Shown here piece after piece: positions 18,120 through 23,381 of a stretch of DNA of 23,381 nt; positions within the stretch are counted from its first letter, which is position 1, and the number at the start of each line of letters is the position of its first letter. The notes beneath the pieces are model-generated. The model was given only the letters and a program-made list of their open reading frames with translations. It did not search any database and was not told where the DNA came from. The stretch comes from a virus. The stretch is from positions 1-23,381 of the IMG/VR virus record IMGVR_UViG_3300025425_000167. The stretch is one strand, 5' to 3'. The translations under genes were made by a program, and so were the position numbers.

Positions 18120-19650
18120 TTCGCTGATAAATCCAGACGAAGTACGCGCCGAAATATGGGGATCATTCATCAAGTTTTGCCAAATCTTTTTCCCACTTGT
18201 GACGGGTCGTGAGTTTGCGATAAGCAATCCCGCCTGCAGAGAGTCACACTTCATCACAATTGCAAAAGAGCTGACGCTAACAAAACGCCTGCAAGTACCA
18301 AGCCTTTTGATCAATGTTCCACCTGGCTCCGGCAAGTCTACACTGTTAGCCTTGTGGGTCGCGTGGACAATGTCCGAGTTTCCTAACAGCCAATACCTGT
18401 ACATTTCTTACGGCCACGAACTCGCAGCTAAACACACTGAATTTATCAGGAGAGTTATCAGTTGCCCTTATTACGCTGCGTTATTCGGCATCACTATTAG
18501 ATACGACATGAAAGCCAAAGACCATTTTGTAAATAATTTTGGAGGCAGTGTTAAAGCGTTTGGCTCCAGTGGCCCAATCACTGGTCAAGATGCTGGCTTG
18601 CCGAATTGCGATCACTTCACTGGAGCAATCATAATGGACGATTTGCACAAGCCTGACGAAGCGCACAGCGACACTATTAGATCGGGTGTGATACAAAACT
18701 ACAGAGAAACTATTTTACAACGACCGCGCGCGCCTAATGTGCCAATGGTCTTCATCGGGCAACGCCTACACGAAGATGATATATGTGCGTACATGTTGGG
18801 GGGTGATGATGAACGCACCTACAAGGCTGTAGTGCTGCAATCACTAGACGCGGTGGGTAACGCTTTATACCCTGAGGTGAACCCCAAGTCACAATTAATG
18901 CTGAAAAAAACAAAGAATCCTTATGTGTTCTCAAGCCAGTATCAACAAGAGCCTGTGCCCGCTGGTGGCGCGCTCTACAAAGAAAAAGACTTTGTCATAC
19001 TCTATGAAGACCCTACTTTTATATGCACATTCATAACAGCTGACACTGCCGAGACTTCTAAAAGCTATAACGATGCGACCGTGTTTAGCTTTTGGGGTTT
19101 GTACAAAATCAGCGACACATACGAAATAGAAGAATACGCGCTGCACTGGATAGACTGTAACGAAATAAGAGTCGAGCCAAAAGAACTTGAGTCCGAGTTT
19201 CAATCTTTCTATAGTCAGTGCATGTTACATCCAGTTAAACCGCGCGTAGCGGTCATTGAAAAGAAATCTACAGGCGTTACATTGTGTAGTGTTTTGTCAG
19301 AAATGCGAGGTCTTGAAGTGCGTGACGTGAAGCGTACAAAAGCATCAGGCTCTAAAGCTGATCGCTATCTTGAAATGCAGCCTATAATAGCTAGTAAGTT
19401 AATCTCATTTTCATACGCAGCGAGGCATATAGGCATGTGCGTTAGTCACATGATGAAAATCACTGCGAATAACAGCCATCGCTTTGATGATATTGCAGAT
19501 ACGGCTTATGATGCAGTTAAGATAGCTCTAATTGACAAAACGCTACATGTTAGAGATCACGCAAATGAGGCACACAGAAACACAGCTAAATTGCATGCTC
19601 AAGTCTTTAGCGCAAGAATGAATGCTCTAAGGAATGCAAGAGGCTATTAA
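18103..19650 (+). CDS. terL: Terminase large subunit
   Basis: The ATP-driven motor and nuclease that loads DNA into the head. The 515 residues show Walker A PPGSGKST (73-80), Walker B AIIMDD (Asp179/180), a coupling LHEDD motif (222-226), and the RNase H-type nuclease: FITADTAETSKSYNDATVFS (Asp314), VAVIEKKSTGVTL (Glu386), FDDIADTAYDAVKIAL (Asp462/466). This is the TIGR01630-like phage terminase C-terminal plan. No good ribosome-binding site stands before ATG 18103, so coupling to the small subunit is likely. All catalytic residues appear intact. Confidence 0.95.
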   Translation: MPGITNSLINPDEVRAEIWGSFIKFCQIFFPLVTGREFAISNPACRESHFITIAKELTLTKRLQVPSLLINVPPGSGKSTLLALWVAWTMSEFPNSQYLYISYGHELAAKHTEFIRRVISCPYYAALFGITIRYDMKAKDHFVNNFGGSVKAFGSSGPITGQDAGLPNCDHFTGAIIMDDLHKPDEAHSDTIRSGVIQNYRETILQRPRAPNVPMVFIGQRLHEDDICAYMLGGDDERTYKAVVLQSLDAVGNALYPEVNPKSQLMLKKTKNPYVFSSQYQQEPVPAGGALYKEKDFVILYEDPTFICTFITADTAETSKSYNDATVFSFWGLYKISDTYEIEEYALHWIDCNEIRVEPKELESEFQSFYSQCMLHPVKPRVAVIEKKSTGVTLCSVLSEMRGLEVRDVKRTKASGSKADRYLEMQPIIASKLISFSYAARHIGMCVSHMMKITANNSHRFDDIADTAYDAVKIALIDKTLHVRDHANEAHRNTAKLHAQVFSARMNALRNARGY

Positions 19651-19664
19651 TAAAGGATGATTTA

Positions 19665-21809
19665 ATGTCGTATAAACTGGGGCGAAACAACGCCGAGAAA
19701 CTAATAAAATTAAAAAAGTGTGTAGAAGGATGGCAACAATATTGGCAGTCAAACAATCAGCGTTTTTGGGACTTCACTAAATTCGTTTGTGCCACAAACT
19801 TAACGTCAAAAGAGCGTGCAGCACTACAAGCAATTGGTAAACCGCAATTGCAATTCAACATTATGGAGGCGATGGCATCACGCTTATGTGGCGAGTTTGC
19901 CAAGCACTCTCCGTCATTTGACGTGCGTGCAATGGACGGGGTGCCAGCGTGGATTTTAACACCCGAGTTTACAGAAACACTACAAGTGATTGAAGGATAT
20001 TTGCTTGGAATGTTCGCGGATAGTAGTTCCGATTCTTTGAAGTATAAGTTTTATAAAGACCTGTTAATTGGCGGCTTCTCTGTTGGTGAAGTAATCACAC
20101 GTTACATAAATCCGCGCAGCTTCGAACAAGTGATTGAATGTGAAAGGGTGTTTGATCCCACGCTAACGGTTTTCGATCCAGTAGCTAGACTTTCGCACAA
20201 GGGAGACGGTCAGTACTGCGGTAAGCTTGTGCCCATGACGTGTGAAGACTTTGAAAACGAGTTTAACATGGACGCTGGCGACTGCATGGCAACGGGTACG
20301 ACTACACCACTTGAGGGCTTTAGCTGGTCTTATCTAAATCAAAAAGAAGACATGATAATGGTTGCGTCGCTTTTTGTTAAGCAAACTAAAAAGGTTGAAA
20401 TAGTAAAGCTTACTAACGGCCATACTGTGCCGATTGATCAATATCAAAAGCTAATTGAATTGTGGGATGAAGAACAAATAATGGCTGTGCCTCCGAAAAT
20501 ACTACAGTCACGCAAAACAGAACTAGAAACACTCGAACGCTACAAATTTTGTGGTGAAAAGATTCTATCTAAAGACGACACGAATTTTACAAAGTTTCCG
20601 TTAGTCTTTATTGATGGCAATTCCGCCCTCATAAAGGGCGACGATTCACAGATGGGTACGGGTGAGTCTGTAGGTTCCGGCGGTGGTTCAGATAATAGTC
20701 AGACAGTGCAAATGACACGGCCATATTTAATGCACGCTAAAGACATGCAACAGCTTATGAATTTTGCTGGGCAATCGCTAGCTGGTGAGATGGAAAACAT
20801 TGTACAGCATCAATACATAGTACCCATTGAAGCAATACCATATGACTATCAAGAAGCTTACACAAATCCTCAGCTTGCAAGTACGCTTGTATACAACCAG
20901 ATTTTAGACAAAGAATCTAACATACAGCTTAATGCGCCACAGATTCTTGAACGCAGACAGATACCGTCAGTATTAGAAAGCACTTTCAACGGTGCAGCTA
21001 CGCACATGCAAAACATCTTAGGTAACTACGACTCAACGCTAGGAACTAACGACAAGCAAATATCTGGCGTGGCTATACAACAAGGCGCAATGCAATCCAA
21101 CGCAGCGGCTCTACCTTACTTGGTGGGCTTCAACAACGGTCTAAACCGGATGGCAGACATAATCGTAGACTTAATCCCGAAGTACTACAACACTCCAAGA
21201 ACACTACCCATCATCAAGAAGGACGGCAAGCGTTCATATCAAGTGATCAACAAGAAAGAAGACCAACAAAGTGTCTTCATGGATTATGACCCCAACAACT
21301 TGCTAGTTAAAGTAGAGATGGGTGTATCTGCCGCAGTTCAAAAACAGGTAGCACTTGATCAGATAATAAGACTGACCGCAGCAAGTGAGGACTTTGCCAC
21401 TTTCATAAACAATTTCGGCTTAGAGACAATCTTGGACAACTTGGACATCCGCGGCATCGATCATCTTAAAGAGCAGGCAGCCAAGTACATGCAAGGTAAA
21501 CAAGAGCAAGCAGAAGCGCAAGCAGAACAACCCAACGAGATAGAAATACTAGCCGAAACTGAAATAGCTAAAACTGAAATGGAGACAGAACAACGTCGAG
21601 AAGCTGCACAATTAGTCGCTGCAAACAAAGCTGCCGAGCTAGCTATTAAAGAGCAAGAAAACGATATGAAATTCATTGAATTACTTGCTAAGATAGAGAG
21701 CGATGAAGTTAAAGCAGCTCTGGCAAGGGAACGCGAGGACGCAGAACAAGCGCGAACCGCAGTAGAGCTAACTATGGGAATGATTGAAAGTATAGGGAAG
21801 ACTAGATGA
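19665..21809 (+). CDS. Portal protein, P22-type
   Basis: It forms the ring through which DNA passes. The 714-residue length is that of P22 gp1 (725). Features: the N-terminal WQQYWQSNNQRFWDFTKFVC with KERAALQAIGKPQLQFNIME, a middle with FDPTLTVFDPVARLSHKGDG, QYCGKLVPMTCEDFENEF, and the crown-region TNDKQISGVAIQQGAMQSNA (the GVAIQQRxxQG motif of P22-like portals) followed by QVINKKEDQQSVFMDYDPNN. The last 120 residues are an extended Glu/Lys/Ala coiled coil, corresponding to the barrel. AAGGATG lies five bases before the ATG. It supports a podovirus-type head. Confidence 0.9.
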   Translation: MSYKLGRNNAEKLIKLKKCVEGWQQYWQSNNQRFWDFTKFVCATNLTSKERAALQAIGKPQLQFNIMEAMASRLCGEFAKHSPSFDVRAMDGVPAWILTPEFTETLQVIEGYLLGMFADSSSDSLKYKFYKDLLIGGFSVGEVITRYINPRSFEQVIECERVFDPTLTVFDPVARLSHKGDGQYCGKLVPMTCEDFENEFNMDAGDCMATGTTTPLEGFSWSYLNQKEDMIMVASLFVKQTKKVEIVKLTNGHTVPIDQYQKLIELWDEEQIMAVPPKILQSRKTELETLERYKFCGEKILSKDDTNFTKFPLVFIDGNSALIKGDDSQMGTGESVGSGGGSDNSQTVQMTRPYLMHAKDMQQLMNFAGQSLAGEMENIVQHQYIVPIEAIPYDYQEAYTNPQLASTLVYNQILDKESNIQLNAPQILERRQIPSVLESTFNGAATHMQNILGNYDSTLGTNDKQISGVAIQQGAMQSNAAALPYLVGFNNGLNRMADIIVDLIPKYYNTPRTLPIIKKDGKRSYQVINKKEDQQSVFMDYDPNNLLVKVEMGVSAAVQKQVALDQIIRLTAASEDFATFINNFGLETILDNLDIRGIDHLKEQAAKYMQGKQEQAEAQAEQPNEIEILAETEIAKTEMETEQRREAAQLVAANKAAELAIKEQENDMKFIELLAKIESDEVKAALAREREDAEQARTAVELTMGMIESIGKTR

Positions 21810-21976
21810 TAAATTCAAAAGAAACACAAAGGTTTTTTTCACAGACTAAGTTTGAGATAGATAAGATAGAAAAGAAGATGTCTAGCATGGCTTGCAAGCT
21901 TCAAGAACTAGAGCTTGAGTGCAACCAAAAGCATGAGCTTGCTGGTTACTTGTCAAAGCAACTTGAGGGCGTTTAA
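21806..21976 (+). CDS. Small coiled-coil protein, 56 residues
   Basis: The ATG overlaps the portal TGA (ATGA). It reads MINSKETQRFFSQTKFEIDK, IEKKMSSMACKLQELELECN, QKHELAGYLSKQLEGV, nearly one coiled coil. Its TAA overlaps the following ATG (TAATG). Its position between portal and the scaffold-like gene suggests a role in head assembly. No family is recognised. Confidence 0.55.
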   Translation: MINSKETQRFFSQTKFEIDKIEKKMSSMACKLQELELECNQKHELAGYLSKQLEGV

Positions 21977-22332
21977 TGTTTTTTAGCAGACATAGAGAGG
22001 CTATAACTCAATTACAAACAGAGATGCATGTTTTGAAAGTCGCACATCTAAACTTACTGAGCGACATGGAGAAACTACGCAGGGAGACAAAGCCATCTGT
22101 AGTATTTTCAATGCTTTATCCGCAAATTGAACACATGGAAAATGAGATATCAAAGATAAGGGAGGATATAAAAGTGCCGTTAATCAAGGGCTTAAAAGCC
22201 AAGACAAGTGCAGGGAAAAAGGCTAACATCAAAAAAGAAATCAAAGCAGGTAAGCCACAAGACCAAGCAGTGGCAATTGCAATGTCTGTCGCAGGCGAAG
22301 GCAAAAAGAAAAAGGCGACCAAGAAGAAGTAA
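21976..22332 (+). CDS. Coiled-coil protein fused to a DUF6496-like tail
   Basis: The long form has 118 residues. Residues 1-65 are helical (MFFSRHREAITQLQTEMHVL; VVFSMLYPQIEHMENEISKI). From residue 67 the sequence PLIKGLKAKTSAGKKANIKK, EIKAGKPQDQAVAIAMSVAG, then a Lys-rich end, matches a short phage family otherwise found alone (KxIxxEMxAGKPQxQAVAIA). It follows the portal and another coiled-coil gene by overlap. A strong ribosome-binding site inside it starts the short form at 22174. The tail is highly basic and could touch DNA. Confidence 0.65.
   Translation: MFFSRHREAITQLQTEMHVLKVAHLNLLSDMEKLRRETKPSVVFSMLYPQIEHMENEISKIREDIKVPLIKGLKAKTSAGKKANIKKEIKAGKPQDQAVAIAMSVAGEGKKKKATKKK
22174..22332 (+). 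CDS. Internal in-frame start: stand-alone DUF6496-like protein
   Basis: GTG 22174 is preceded by GGAGG (22161-22165) at eight bases, and lies in frame within the gene at 21976. The resulting 52-residue protein begins MPLIKGLKAKTSAGKKANIK, which is exactly how single-domain relatives begin, and is very basic. So two proteins with a shared C-terminus are likely. See the finding below. Confidence 0.5.
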   Translation: MPLIKGLKAKTSAGKKANIKKEIKAGKPQDQAVAIAMSVAGEGKKKKATKKK

Positions 22333-22360
22333 TCAATAACCAGCTACACAAGGATCGTGT

Positions 22361-22564
22361 ATGAAGATATCAGAGTTAACGCATAACTTAACCTCGGCAC
22401 TTAAGCTCCATGGCGATTTAGAATGTTACATTGATCTAGGTGATGAAGATGAAGCCATATACTCGTTAGAGGGTGTAGGGTGTGTACTTGAAGACGATAT
22501 GAATGAATCTGGATTTATGCTATTAGGATATGGCGTAAAGCCAGCGTTAACACTGGTTACATAG
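22361..22564 (+). CDS. Hypothetical acidic protein, 67 residues
   Basis: AAGGA lies eight bases before the ATG. It starts MKISELTHNLTSALKLHGDL and continues ECYIDLGDEDEAIYSLEGVG, CVLEDDMNESGFMLLGYGVK. The plan (helix then ECYIDLGDEDEAIYSL strand-turn) is like small phage proteins that regulate or bind partners, with no firm family. It is the last gene before the non-coding island of regulatory repeats. Confidence 0.6.
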   Translation: MKISELTHNLTSALKLHGDLECYIDLGDEDEAIYSLEGVGCVLEDDMNESGFMLLGYGVKPALTLVT

Positions 22565-22611
22565 TTTATGCGCGGCAATGATGCCCTTGAGTCGCGCACC
22601 CTTAACAGGCG

Positions 22612-22627
22612 TGTTCCACATGGAACA
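22612..22627 (+). promoter_or_regulatory. parS-like 16-bp dyad, copy 1
   Basis: TGTTCCACATGGAACA, with dyad arms extending one pair further to GTGTTCCA and TGGAACAC. Bacterial chromosomal parS sites (ParB targets) read TGTTTCACGTGAAACA or, in pseudomonads, close to TGTTCCACGTGGAACA. The site differs from the latter at one central base. An identical 16-mer lies 77 bases on. Confidence 0.6.
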
Positions 22628-22632
22628 CCCTC

Positions 22633-22672
22633 TGTGAAGTGTTAGTTCACATATGTGAAATCTAAATTCACA
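22633..22672 (+). promoter_or_regulatory. Two operator-like dyads, 21 bp apart
   Basis: TGTGAA-N7-TTCACA occurs at 22633-22651 and again at 22654-22672, centres 21 bases apart (two helical turns). The inner halves also form the perfect palindrome TTCACATATGTGAA (22646-22659). This is the geometry of tandem dimer-binding sites. The island lies between the two parS-like sites and 50-100 bases before a promoter. Confidence 0.6.
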
Positions 22673-22688
22673 TCCCCACTTAAGGCTT

Positions 22689-22704
22689 TGTTCCACATGG
22701 AACA
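22689..22704 (+). promoter_or_regulatory. parS-like 16-bp dyad, copy 2
   Basis: This is the same TGTTCCACATGGAACA as at 22612, exact over all 16 bases, with different flanks (TT on the left, TT on the right). Its repetition with no coding explanation implies selection for binding of a protein. It lies 21 bases upstream of the -35 of the promoter at 22725. Confidence 0.6.
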
Positions 22705-22724
22705 TTACTACCGTTTTCTAAAAT

Positions 22725-22753
22725 TCGGCAACAAATCGGTAACAGTCTATAAT
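22725..22753 (+). promoter_or_regulatory. Promoter of the gene at 22782
   Basis: TCGGCA and a perfect TATAAT are separated by 17 bases, and the -10 is 28 bases before the ATG. The repeat TCGGCAAC/TCGGTAAC lies across it. The upstream dyads could regulate it. Confidence 0.6.
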
Positions 22754-22781
22754 GTAAGCAACGGCACTAAAAGGAATTTAC

Positions 22782-22964
22782 ATGTTTGAATTTATAAAGA
22801 AAAATGCCACAGCAACACAATGGGTTTTAATCTTTACCTGCTTCATCGGCGGAACGCTAGCGGTGATTCTTTCTAGAAAGCAAAACACACCAATTGAACA
22901 GGCCGCCGAAGCGGTACTAAGGACTCAAGGCATTGATATAGATTTTAGCGCATGGGATAACTAG
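22782..22964 (+). CDS. Small membrane protein, 60 residues
   Basis: AAAGGA lies six bases before the ATG. The basic MFEFIKKNATATQWVLIFTC leads into one membrane segment at residues about 13-30 (WVLIFTCFIGGTLAVIL), then SRKQNTPIEQAAEAVLRTQG and an acidic end (IDIDFSAWDN). The 'EQAAEAVLRTQGIDIDFS' ending is typical of a family of small phage inner-membrane proteins that lie beside structural genes. It has its own promoter and parS-like/operator island. Confidence 0.65.
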   Translation: MFEFIKKNATATQWVLIFTCFIGGTLAVILSRKQNTPIEQAAEAVLRTQGIDIDFSAWDN

Positions 22965-22990
22965 AGCGCACACTCTGACGGGGGTGCAAT

Positions 22991-23305
22991 ATGACACGAC
23001 AAGTAAGGCTAAGGATAATCTTTTGGGGTTCGCTGATTGTAGGAGTGGGCTTATGTATCGGAGGCATTTTCTTGCCAGCTCTCTTAGTTCCAGGCGGTGC
23101 ATGCCTCGCCGGCGCGCTAGCAATGTATCAATCTGCCTACAACAAACCAAACGCAACAAACGCAAACGCCACACCAACTTTCACAATCAATATCCAAAAC
23201 AACGGCGCAATGCTCTTTCTATACGGCTCTAAAAAGCCAGCACTACAGTTACACGCCGATAACCGACCCAAACCCAAAACCAAACTACGCCTAACGGCCA
23301 GTTAA
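22991..23305 (+). CDS. Small two-segment membrane protein, 104 residues
   Basis: GGGGG stands seven bases before the ATG. The N-terminal part, MTRQVRLRIIFWGSLIVGVG, then LCIGGIFLPALLVPGGACLA, gives two hydrophobic segments (about residues 9-26 and 28-45) in a hairpin. The polar rest (NKPNATNANATPTFTINIQN) is Asn/Thr-rich and ends in a basic tail. It is probably co-transcribed with the gene at 22782. Holin-like topology is possible, but it is not near the endolysin in this window. Confidence 0.6.
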   Translation: MTRQVRLRIIFWGSLIVGVGLCIGGIFLPALLVPGGACLAGALAMYQSAYNKPNATNANATPTFTINIQNNGAMLFLYGSKKPALQLHADNRPKPKTKLRLTAS

Positions 23306-23337
23306 CATGTATGCCCTATAGACACATCAATCTAACA

Positions 23338-23364
23338 TGTCGACAAAGCTACTTAACGTCGACA
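23338..23364 (+). repeat. Perfect 7-bp inverted repeat near the window end
   Basis: TGTCGAC (23338-23344) and GTCGACA (23358-23364) pair perfectly with a 13-base loop. An ATG at 23337 opens a 14-codon ORF (MSTKLLNVDRLIKY) to the last base of the window, with no ribosome-binding site. The stretch 23306-23381 otherwise holds nothing I recognise. Confidence 0.4.
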
Positions 23365-23381
23365 GGTTGATCAAGTATTAG

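Noticed and set aside
23337-23381. 14-codon ORF at the end of the window
   Set aside because: No ribosome-binding site and its sequence is determined by the GTCGAC inverted repeat; too short to support as a gene.

Overview
This window is part of a tailed double-stranded DNA bacteriophage genome. The evidence is a terminase small and large subunit pair, a 714-residue portal protein of the P22/podovirus type, tail-fibre-like proteins, an endolysin, and a phage replication and recombination set (SSB, Erf, YqaJ exonuclease, DnaB helicase, VRR-NUC nuclease). Genes are short, tightly packed and often overlap as ATGA or TAATG, with canonical Shine-Dalgarno sequences. The DNA looks moderately AT-rich. 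Family content and a parS-like motif suggest a proteobacterial, probably gammaproteobacterial, host; this is an inference. No integrase, capsid gene or tRNA was seen in the window, so lifestyle is undetermined.

Layout. (1) Positions 1-5092, plus strand: the 3' end of a tail-fibre gene, two glycine-rich adhesin-like proteins, a small helical protein, a broken fibre-like ORF with an in-frame TAG, a 342-residue structural protein, a coiled-coil miniprotein, a GH108-type endolysin and a small membrane protein (holin candidate). (2) 5181-10427, minus strand: a long early operon reading from YqaJ exonuclease through Erf, SSB and a KfrA-like DNA-binding protein into about 16 very small genes, including an XRE regulator and Lar-type zinc antirestriction proteins. 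(3) 10427-10510: a divergent control region. (4) 10510-15085, plus strand: a ribbon-helix-helix-like regulator, two unknown genes, a frame-disrupted small gene, a replication initiator with two clusters of tandem repeats (candidate origin), DnaB helicase, a VRR-NUC nuclease, the remains of further nuclease-related genes, and another Lar-like protein. (5) 15086-17067, minus strand: a string of tiny genes and the antirestriction protein ArdA, at least two of them with their own TTGAC-17 bp-CACAAT promoter and a related leader. (6) 17207-23381, plus strand: packaging and portal genes, a nested gene with an internal start, then a 200-bp non-coding island with two parS-like 16-mers flanking two operator-like dyads, and two small membrane proteins.

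How the parts fit. The minus-strand operon supplies single-strand annealing recombination (exonuclease, annealase, SSB) and host-defence evasion. The plus-strand early block supplies origin recognition and helicase loading. The two outer plus-strand blocks are late functions (packaging, portal, tail, lysis). Most of the small genes cannot be assigned a function from sequence alone. The points most worth a second look are the parS-like/operator island, the two iteron-like clusters, the nested start at 22174, the recurring promoter-leader cassette, and the set of small reading frames broken by a stop or frameshift.
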